A stretch of 12,278 nt of DNA. It comes from JBOFCS01 sp051646185. GTDB taxonomy: Bacteria; Actinomycetota; Actinomycetes; Mycobacteriales; Mycobacteriaceae. The position numbers and the translations under genes were made by a program. The stretch spans positions 1-12,278 of the forward strand of contig JBOFCS010000038.1 of the NCBI GenBank assembly GCA_051646185.1, in the 5' to 3' direction. Positions 7,031 to 12,278 of this stretch are shown in pieces (position 1 is the first letter of the stretch; each line of letters starts with the position of its first letter). Under the pieces are notes generated by a model that had not been told where the DNA came from, did no database searches, and saw nothing but the letters and a program-made list of their open reading frames with translations.

Positions 7031-7957
7031 ATGAGATATTGGCTTGTCGCTCTTATGTTGGTATTGGTTATTGTCGGTTCGGGTTGCGCCGCAGCAGAAC
7101 CGGATGCGGCTTCAAGTTCACAGTCTGGGGTCATCAGCAGCGGTGGAGTTGATCGTTCATATATTGTGCACGTTCCCCCGGTGCTCGCTCAGCCATTATC
7201 CTTGGTGATTAATCTTCATGGTGGTGGCGGAACGGCAGAGGGTCAGGCACGTTTGACTGGCTACGATGCTGTTGCCGATAGCAACGGTTTCCTTGTCGTG
7301 TATCCGCAAGGTATAGATAAGAACTGGGCAGATGGACGAGGTGCAACACAACCAGATCGCAATGGGGTAGATGATGTCCAGTTCATCTCAGATGTGATTG
7401 ATCGATTAATTAGCGAATATGGGGTAAGTCCTGAGCGAATTTTTGTTACCGGGATGTCTAATGGTGCCTTTATGGCAGAGCGTCTTGCCTGCGATTTGTC
7501 GACAAAAATTGCTGCTATTGCGGCAGTAGCGGGAACCCAAGGTCGTGATCTTAGTTGTGCCCCAGTTAACCCTGTAAGTGTTATGCAGGTTCATGGAACT
7601 GAAGATCCTATTGTTCCCTACTTTGGGGGAACAATGTTGGGGCGAGGCGGTTTTAGTGACATTATTGGTGCTGAACAAGCTGAAATGCGTTGGCGTGAAA
7701 TAAACAATTGTACTTCGACTAGTGAGACTCCGGTTCAAGATTTAGAACCAGATGGAACAAGCGTTATTGTTCGAACATCTATGGGGTGTTCGGCTGGTGC
7801 TGAAGTGAAATTTTATAAAGTTCTTGGTGGTGGGCATAGCTGGCCAGGTGGATCTCAATATTTACTAAATATTTTGGTGGGTAGTATTTCACAAGAACTT
7901 TTCACTAGCACGGTAAGCTGGGATTTTTTTGCACGGCACCCCAAACCGTCCCGCTAG
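7031..7957 (+). CDS. Lipoprotein esterase, PHB depolymerase / LpqC type
   Basis: The 308-residue alpha/beta hydrolase belongs to the poly(3-hydroxybutyrate) depolymerase/feruloyl esterase family. It resembles mycobacterial LpqC, whose substrate is not known to me. A short charged start and hydrophobic core lead to VGSGC, with Cys19 as the likely lipidated residue. Gly at -3 is allowed by loose lipobox patterns but is not the canonical Leu. The oxyanion region is HGGGG (63-67). The catalytic triad is Ser143 in GMSNG, Asp192 in HGTEDPIVPY and His269 in GGGHSWPGG. Four further cysteines (154, 176, 227, 253) could form disulfides outside the cell. It should act on the outer face of the membrane. 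The gene lies 27 bases after the GH76-type gene. A longer start at 7019 would add only four residues. Confidence 0.87.
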   Translation: MRYWLVALMLVLVIVGSGCAAAEPDAASSSQSGVISSGGVDRSYIVHVPPVLAQPLSLVINLHGGGGTAEGQARLTGYDAVADSNGFLVVYPQGIDKNWADGRGATQPDRNGVDDVQFISDVIDRLISEYGVSPERIFVTGMSNGAFMAERLACDLSTKIAAIAAVAGTQGRDLSCAPVNPVSVMQVHGTEDPIVPYFGGTMLGRGGFSDIIGAEQAEMRWREINNCTSTSETPVQDLEPDGTSVIVRTSMGCSAGAEVKFYKVLGGGHSWPGGSQYLLNILVGSISQELFTSTVSWDFFARHPKPSR

Positions 7958-8002
7958 CTCCTTGTGTAGTTAATAGAATCTGCACACCAACATTATTGGG
8001 AT

Positions 8003-8030
8003 AGTGGCACCGGTTGGTTTTTCGGCCACT
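8003..8030 (+). other. Hairpin in the gap after the esterase gene
   Basis: AGTGG (8003-8007) pairs with CCACT (8026-8030) and CCG (8010-8012) with CGG (8023-8025), giving 8 bp with a two-base bulge and a 10-base loop. It lies 45 bases after the esterase stop. The only T-run is inside the loop, so it is not a standard intrinsic terminator. The rest of the 7958-8119 gap should hold the promoter of the next gene, but I could not identify a convincing one. Confidence 0.3.
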
Positions 8031-8119
8031 GGCTGCTGGGAGTTAGCTACAAAGTCTGATCAGTTAGGGTGAAAGCAGGTCAAAGAGGCCACAAATCATT
8101 AACGAACGGATATTAGGTG

Positions 8120-9076
8120 ATGAGTGTGAGAGAAAAAGCAACACGGGCGGGCGTTGTAGCTGCGGCAATAACTTTGTCCCTATCGTATTCAGTCTCTTCA
8201 GCTTTTGCCGAGGGCGTACCCGAGAGTTCTGAGCCAAATTTTTCTGATTGCCAGTCCTGGCACACCGAAGTCTTAGCTTCTGGATTTAATTCGCTGGAAA
8301 ACCTTGCTTTTGATGACAGAGGAAAAATGCTGGTTTCGCAGCATGATTTACTCACCGGTATCGGGTCTTTCTTTGCTTTTGCCCCAGATGGTACGACTAA
8401 CCCAGTCATTGATTCGATTGCTAACCCTGGTGGAATTGTGGTGAACGGGGAGACCGCCTATATCAATACCGCTGACTCCTTCGTTTCAGCGTTAACAAAT
8501 AATGCAAATGGCACAGTCGAGCTGGTAAACCTTGATTCAGGTGAATACTCAACGTATGCATCAGGTTTAACAATGCCAAACGGGTTAGCAATTCTTCCTG
8601 ATGGTACGGCGATCACCAGTCGTATGGCCGGTGCAAATACCGGCTTGTTTTCTTCGCAACCAGGTTCGGACTCACCGGAACCTTATGCGCTTCAAGGTGT
8701 CAGTGTTAACGGAATTGCCCTAGAGGAAACCGGTCGATGGTTATACACCATTAGTTCGGTTGCTCAGGTCACCACTGTGTATATCATTGACACTCTTGAC
8801 CCTGCGGCTCCGCCGCAGCAATTTGAGCTTCCAGGCTTTGGATTATTGAATTTTGGTGACGATTTAACAGTAGATGCTGAGGGCGTAGTGTATGCCGCGC
8901 TTGATCTGCAAGGTCTTGTTGCGCGGCTTGATACCAAAACTGGTGAAAGTTGCACTATCGCAACCGGACAACCCGGGCTTTCTTCAGTGCGTTTTGGTGC
9001 TGGTCCGGGGTGGGATGAACATTCGCTTTACGGCACAACATTGTTGGGCTCAATCATCCGTATCTCTGCCACCTAA
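8120..9076 (+). CDS. Secreted SMP-30/gluconolactonase-like beta-propeller protein
   Basis: The 318-residue protein has a Sec signal peptide: basic residues at 4-9, a hydrophobic core at about 11-28 and an AFA cleavage site after residue 30. The mature part carries repeated blade motifs typical of SMP-30-like propellers: MPNGLAILPDG (152-162), NGIALEETGRWLYT (197-210) and GDDLTVDAEGVVYAA (246-260). Asn and Asp in these motifs sit where family members bind a divalent metal. Cys44 and Cys278 lie near the two ends of the mature chain and may close the propeller with a disulfide. A lactonase activity is possible but not shown; many such proteins have no known substrate. ATG 8120 is preferred; a GTG at 8117 sits directly before it and a GTG at 8126 is also in frame. 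Its stop lies seven bases from that of the convergent DedA gene. Confidence 0.83.
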   Translation: MSVREKATRAGVVAAAITLSLSYSVSSAFAEGVPESSEPNFSDCQSWHTEVLASGFNSLENLAFDDRGKMLVSQHDLLTGIGSFFAFAPDGTTNPVIDSIANPGGIVVNGETAYINTADSFVSALTNNANGTVELVNLDSGEYSTYASGLTMPNGLAILPDGTAITSRMAGANTGLFSSQPGSDSPEPYALQGVSVNGIALEETGRWLYTISSVAQVTTVYIIDTLDPAAPPQQFELPGFGLLNFGDDLTVDAEGVVYAALDLQGLVARLDTKTGESCTIATGQPGLSSVRFGAGPGWDEHSLYGTTLLGSIIRISAT

Positions 9077-9083
9077 GTTAGCT

Positions 9084-9716
9084 TTAGGCTTCTTCAGTAT
9101 CGATGGGGCAACGCATTTCCTTGCGGTATTGGTAGATTCCGATTCCGGTACCAATCACAAGGAAAAGCACCATGATGAGGGCAATCCCATGGATCAACCA
9201 GGGACGGCCAGATAGTGCCGAACCGAAGTAGAAACCAAGCAAAATGAGTACCGGTGCCCAGATGACTGCGCCAATGATGCTGGCAATGGTGTAGCGCCGC
9301 GGGTCCATACCCGCGGCGCCTGCCATTATCGGGCAAAGAGTGCGTATCCAGGGAACCCATCTGGCGATAAGTACTGCCCAAAACCCATGTTGTGTCATGA
9401 GTGCTTGGGCGCGATCAAGATTACCTTGATGAAGATATTTCCCGTTTTTGCGTGCAGAAATCTTTTTTCCGGCATGTGTACCCATGCGATAGCCAACATG
9501 GTTTCCGAATACCGCCGCTGCTGCTGTCCCAGCGGCAAGCGCCCAGGCATTGACTGATCCAGCCCCGTGTGCGGCAAGAAGTATTCCCGCAGTAATGAGC
9601 AGAGAATCCCCTGGCAAAAATAGCCCAAGAATAAACGCGCATTCTAGAAAAACAAATATCAATACAAGAATCCACACCATGGTGATGCCGGTGTGCTGAA
9701 GATTAAAGAGGTCCAT
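9084..9716 (-). CDS. DedA family membrane protein (second of a tandem pair)
   Basis: The 210-residue polytopic inner-membrane protein carries the DedA (SNARE-associated, VTT) marks. Glu25 lies in the first re-entrant region, which leads to PGD (35-37) in LGLFLPGDSLL. GNHVGYRMG (71-79) comes next, then the conserved ARWVPWIRTLCPIMAG block (118-133) with Arg119, Pro122, Arg125 and Pro129. The C-terminal part has GAVIW (149-153) and a last helix at about 174-196. DedA proteins of other bacteria flip undecaprenyl phosphate or phospholipids and support drug and pH resistance, using the acidic and Arg residues seen here. The gene starts 21 bases after the stop of the upstream DedA paralogue and has no clear ribosome site, so the two are likely cotranscribed and coupled. 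Confidence 0.92.
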   Translation of the reverse strand: MDLFNLQHTGITMVWILVLIFVFLECAFILGLFLPGDSLLITAGILLAAHGAGSVNAWALAAGTAAAAVFGNHVGYRMGTHAGKKISARKNGKYLHQGNLDRAQALMTQHGFWAVLIARWVPWIRTLCPIMAGAAGMDPRRYTIASIIGAVIWAPVLILLGFYFGSALSGRPWLIHGIALIMVLFLVIGTGIGIYQYRKEMRCPIDTEEA

Positions 9717-9737
9717 TACTGAGGGTGCTGCTGAGAG

Positions 9738-10412
9738 CTAAGCCGTGCCGGACCGCTTGGTGAGCAGTCGCTTGGTGACTTCAATAATGGCAGGCAGAAT
9801 TGAGATGAGAACAATCAACAGAAAGATTGCCTCGACGTGGTCTTTAATGAATCCAATATTGCCAAGGAAATATCCCGCTACCGTGACGCCGCCACCCCAT
9901 AAAATACCGCCAAAAATGTCGTAGGCGAGAAACGTTCGATAGCGCATCGCCGAGACCCCGGCGAGCACCGGGGTGAAAGTGCGGACGATAGGGACAAAAC
10001 GAGCAAGGATGATGGTCTTTGGTCCATGTTTTTCAAAAAATTCGTGTGATTCTGTGACGTATGCCTTCTTGAAGAACCGAGAGTCTTCTTTACGAAATAA
10101 TGCTGGGCCAATTTTCCGGCCAATAAAGTAGGCGGTTTGATCGCCCAGAATTGCCGTTAGCGGTACCAGAATGAGCAAAACCCAAATATTAACCGGAGGG
10201 TTAGGGGCTGCCGCGAGCAAACCTCCAGTAAAGAGCAAAGAATCTCCGGGAAGGATAGGAAATAGCAGACCAGTTTCTATAAAAACTATTAGTAGAATGC
10301 CGGGAAGGACTGCATGAGCTAACGGTCCTCCATCTGTGAGCAGGTACATGGGATCTAAAATTTGTGGCAGTAACGCCAGATTTGTTGTCACGGTCTCACT
10401 TGCTGCATGCAC
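9738..10412 (-). CDS. DedA family membrane protein (first of a tandem pair)
   Basis: The 224-residue polytopic protein of the DedA/VTT family has FIETGLLFPILPGDSLL (44-60), with Glu46 and PGD at 55-57. GDQTAYFIGRKIG (90-102) follows, then ARFVPIVRTFTPVLAG (137-152) with Arg138, Pro141, Arg144 and Pro148. It ends with a membrane helix at about 194-212 and a basic tail (TKRLLTKR). It keeps a longer N-terminal region before the first helix than its neighbour and is closer to the YohD/YqjA-like DedA pattern. The preferred start is the GTG at 10412-10410, which has TTAAGG eight bases upstream. A GTG at 10418 adds two residues but sits only two bases from that site. It is divergent from fba across a 214-base gap, which should hold both promoters. 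Confidence 0.9.
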   Translation of the reverse strand: MHAASETVTTNLALLPQILDPMYLLTDGGPLAHAVLPGILLIVFIETGLLFPILPGDSLLFTGGLLAAAPNPPVNIWVLLILVPLTAILGDQTAYFIGRKIGPALFRKEDSRFFKKAYVTESHEFFEKHGPKTIILARFVPIVRTFTPVLAGVSAMRYRTFLAYDIFGGILWGGGVTVAGYFLGNIGFIKDHVEAIFLLIVLISILPAIIEVTKRLLTKRSGTA

Positions 10413-10420
10413 AATCACGG

Positions 10421-10424
10421 CCTT
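10421..10424 (-). promoter_or_regulatory. Ribosome binding site of the first DedA gene
   Basis: On the minus strand, AAGG (within TTAAGG) lies eight bases before the GTG at 10412 and only two before the GTG at 10418. The spacing favours the start at 10412. Confidence 0.5.
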
Positions 10425-10610
10425 AACAGTACCGTTGTAAGTGGCCGGATCGCACCATCAGAGCGCTTATCGGCAATATTCTCAGCAGGTACTTAGTTTC
10501 CATGAAGGTTCCGGCTGAGTTTGGGCTGGTCATCTCTTGCTAACGTGGCCTTGCCATACTGCTAGTACAACTTCACGTCAGAAGCGTTGAACACCGCATT
10601 TACCCGTAAT

Positions 10611-10617
10611 TGGAGGA
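10611..10617 (+). promoter_or_regulatory. Strong ribosome binding site of fba
   Basis: TGGAGGA contains the near-perfect anti-16S match GGAGG (10612-10616), ten bases before the fba ATG. It is the best ribosome site in the window, in line with high expression of a glycolytic enzyme. The promoter should lie in 10413-10600, but no box pair with good spacing stands out. Confidence 0.7.
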
Positions 10618-10626
10618 AACTCACCG

Positions 10627-11667
10627 ATGCCTATCGCCACCCCCGAAGCTTATGCAGACATGCTTGGCCGCGCCAAGGAAAACTCGTATGCTTTCCCTGC
10701 CATTAACTGTGTTGGATCAGAGAGTGTTAATGCTGCTATTAAAGGTTTTGCTGATGCTGGCAGTGACGGCATTATCCAATTTTCGACAGGCGGAGCGGAG
10801 TTTGCCTCTGGTCTTGGTGTGAAAGATATGGTGACCGGTGCTGCAGCGTTAGCGGAGTTCGCGCATGTGGTTGCTGCCAAGTATGACGTGACTATTGCTC
10901 TGCATACCGATCACTGCCCCAAAGATAAGTTGGATACCTATGTGCGTCCTTTGATCGCGTTAAGTCAGCAGCGAGTGGATGCTGGCTTAAATCCGTTATT
11001 CCAGTCTCATATGTGGGATGGTTCGGCTATTGCGATTGATGAAAATTTGGCAATCGCCAAAGAGCTTTTAGCGTTGTCTGCGGCTGCCAAAATTATTCTT
11101 GAGATTGAAATTGGTGTTGTTGGTGGTGAGGAAGATGGTGTTGAAGCTGAGATCAATGACAAGCTGTACACCTCTAGTGAAGACTTCGCCAAAACTGTGG
11201 ATGTGCTCGGTGCCGGTGATTCGGGTTCGCGGTATCTGCTTGCCGCTACCTTCGGCAATGTGCATGGTGTGTACAAGCCAGGCAATGTAAAGCTGAAGCC
11301 TGAGGTATTGGCTGAAGGTCAGCGTGTTGCTGCAGAAAAGCTCGGATTAGCTAGTGGATCAAAGCCTTTCGACTTTGTTTTTCATGGCGGATCAGGATCA
11401 TTGAAGAGTGAAATTGATGAAGCGCTTAGTTATGGGGTGGTAAAGATGAACGTGGACACCGATACTCAGTATGCTTTTAGCCGTCCTATCGCTGGGCATT
11501 TTTTCACCAACTATGATGGGGTGCTCAAAGTTGATGGTGAGGTTGGTAATAAAAAGGTGTATGACCCACGCAGTTACCTGAAACTAGCTGAGGCCAGCAT
11601 GACAGCACGAGTCATCGAGGCTTGCAACGATCTTAAGTCAGCAGGGCGGTCGATTTCGGCAAGCTAG
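10627..11667 (+). CDS. fba: Class II fructose-bisphosphate aldolase
   Basis: This zinc-dependent aldolase interconverts fructose 1,6-bisphosphate with dihydroxyacetone phosphate and glyceraldehyde 3-phosphate in the cytoplasm, and serves both glycolysis and gluconeogenesis. The 346-residue protein has ALHTDHCPK (91-99) with catalytic Asp95 and metal ligand His96. LEIEIGVVGGEEDG (158-171) supplies the acidic residues. ATFGNVHGVYKPG (207-219) contributes metal ligand His213, and FVFHGGSGS (250-258) ligand His253. NVDTDTQYAF near the C-terminus is the phosphate-binding NVDTD motif. It closely resembles the 344-residue C. glutamicum enzyme (fda), as I recall it, from MPIATPE to the ADAGSDGII region. 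The start has a strong ribosome site. The gene appears to be single, with its own promoter region and a strong terminator. Confidence 0.97.
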   Translation: MPIATPEAYADMLGRAKENSYAFPAINCVGSESVNAAIKGFADAGSDGIIQFSTGGAEFASGLGVKDMVTGAAALAEFAHVVAAKYDVTIALHTDHCPKDKLDTYVRPLIALSQQRVDAGLNPLFQSHMWDGSAIAIDENLAIAKELLALSAAAKIILEIEIGVVGGEEDGVEAEINDKLYTSSEDFAKTVDVLGAGDSGSRYLLAATFGNVHGVYKPGNVKLKPEVLAEGQRVAAEKLGLASGSKPFDFVFHGGSGSLKSEIDEALSYGVVKMNVDTDTQYAFSRPIAGHFFTNYDGVLKVDGEVGNKKVYDPRSYLKLAEASMTARVIEACNDLKSAGRSISAS

Positions 11668-11673
11668 CTGCCA

Positions 11674-11716
11674 ATAAAAATGGGGTACCTCAGATTCTGA
11701 GGTACCCCATTTTTAT
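11674..11716. terminator. Bidirectional intrinsic terminator between fba and the convergent gene
   Basis: A perfect 20-bp inverted repeat (11674-11693 with 11697-11716) surrounds a 3-base ATT loop. The core is TGGGGTACCTCAG and its complement, flanked by A-runs on the left and T-runs on the right. Read from either strand it gives a stem followed by Ts, so it can end both the fba transcript (stop 11667) and the minus-strand transcript (stop at 11723). Confidence 0.93.
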
Positions 11717-11722
11717 GTGAGT

Positions 11723-12193
11723 TTATGAATGGCAAATTTTCCAATCACCATCAACCTCAGAAAGATTGATGAGATTAGTGATTTTATTGTCAGGAGCATC
11801 AGAAAAGTATGTGGTGACATTTGCCTCTGCGGTTTTGCCACTGATGATTACTTTTTGCACCTGATCTAGCAAGGGGAAGCGTTTCTGAGCAATCAGACCA
11901 TCGCGTGCGGTGGTAATAGTGTTTTGATCGGTACCTGCGTAAAAGTCATGCAGCTGACCGCAGGTAGCGGCTTGCAGTTTCGGCAGATTTACCGACTGCA
12001 AAGCGGCAAAAAAATCGGTAATTGCAGAACTGACTTTCTCTTCAGCGCTGGGCGCAGCGGTGTTGTGGTTTGTGGCGGAAGGCAAGGTGTAGACAAAAAT
12101 CGCAGCAATTATGCCAAGGAGAAGTGCCACAGCAATAGCAACAAGAACCCGTCCGTACCGTTGAGGTTGCTTTGGTGTGGATTGTTTAGCCAT
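11723..12193 (-). CDS. Membrane-anchored extracytoplasmic protein of unknown function
   Basis: The 156-residue product has a basic, Pro/Gln-rich cytoplasmic tail (1-15) and one membrane helix at about 15-36. A Ser/Thr/Ala linker leads to a small outer domain from about residue 50. That domain begins with a helix (EEKVSSAITDFFAALQSVN) and ends with strand-like segments such as EANVTTYF and a VDGDWKICHS end. The layout resembles the small DUF4878/NTF2-like lipoproteins and membrane proteins of actinobacteria, but I cannot assign it firmly. Cys78 and Cys154 probably form a disulfide joining the first helix to the last strand. The start ATG has AGG nine bases upstream on the minus strand. The gene ends at the shared terminator with fba; the upstream 85 bases to the window edge should hold its promoter, though none is clear. 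Confidence 0.82.
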   Translation of the reverse strand: MAKQSTPKQPQRYGRVLVAIAVALLLGIIAAIFVYTLPSATNHNTAAPSAEEKVSSAITDFFAALQSVNLPKLQAATCGQLHDFYAGTDQNTITTARDGLIAQKRFPLLDQVQKVIISGKTAEANVTTYFSDAPDNKITNLINLSEVDGDWKICHS

Positions 12194-12278
12194 GCGCTGA
12201 GCCTAGCGAGTGACGTGAGTTGTGTGATTTTTGGCATGTTGTGGTTGCCCTTATTTGTGGGGGCTTGCTTTTTCGGTG

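Noticed and set aside
7406..7738. 110-codon minus-strand open frame inside the esterase gene
   Set aside because: It lies fully antisense to the catalytic core of the esterase and shows no domain features.
9072..9088. CCTAA...TTAGG palindrome resembling a DtxR iron box
   Set aside because: Only about half of the 19-base DtxR consensus matches, and it sits between two convergent stop codons, where an operator would control nothing.
8892..9215. Plus-strand open frame bridging the propeller gene and the DedA gene
   Set aside because: It is an out-of-frame shadow of one gene and antisense to the other.
12247..12273. GC stem with a following T-rich tract on the plus strand
   Set aside because: The stem has only four GC pairs plus two wobbles, and no plus-strand gene ends before it.
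12236..12278. Short hydrophobic frame starting at ATG 12236 and open to the window edge
   Set aside because: There are only 14 codons, no ribosome site, and no way to judge it without the sequence beyond the window.

Overview
The window looks like ordinary chromosome from a Corynebacterium-type actinomycete. The main support is the class II fructose-bisphosphate aldolase, which closely resembles the C. glutamicum enzyme as I remember it. An actinobacterial SpoU-type methyltransferase, tandem DedA genes and pyrE lying close by fit as well. GTG start at pyrE, moderate base composition (roughly half G+C by eye) and short gaps also agree. The species cannot be fixed from this stretch. I see no tRNA, rRNA, CRISPR array, insertion sequence, phage gene or integration scar.

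Layout, left to right. Positions 17-3680 form a plus-strand run: a single-pass membrane protein of unknown function, a short-chain dehydrogenase, a second single-pass protein of a related type, a LemA-family membrane protein, and pyrE (orotate phosphoribosyltransferase). A YhhN/TMEM86-type membrane protein follows pyrE after one base and overlaps the 3' end of a minus-strand AlkD-type DNA glycosylase (4395-5123). The AlkD gene and the plus-strand SpoU/TrmH methyltransferase (5122-5838) have start codons that share bases in one CATG. Next on the plus strand come a GH76-type glycosidase without a signal peptide, a lipoprotein esterase of the PHB-depolymerase/LpqC type, and a secreted SMP-30-like beta-propeller protein (to 9076). 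Two tandem minus-strand DedA proteins (9084-10412) are divergent from fba (10627-11667). fba ends in a perfect 20-bp stem that also serves the converging minus-strand gene for a membrane-anchored extracytoplasmic protein (11723-12193).

How the genes relate. pyrE (pyrimidine synthesis) and fba (glycolysis/gluconeogenesis) are housekeeping genes. Much of the rest points to the cell envelope: LemA, YhhN, two DedA proteins, a lipoprotein esterase, a secreted propeller protein, and a glycosidase that may act on mannan. AlkD and the SpoU enzyme act on nucleic acids. The genes share no obvious single pathway.

I do not see a clear undescribed system. The stretches most worth a second look are the two related unknown membrane proteins beside LemA, the shared start site of the AlkD and methyltransferase genes, the cytoplasmic GH76 enzyme beside a lipoprotein esterase, and the YhhN protein coupled to pyrE in a genus not known for plasmalogens. 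No gene-free stretch exceeds about 215 bases.
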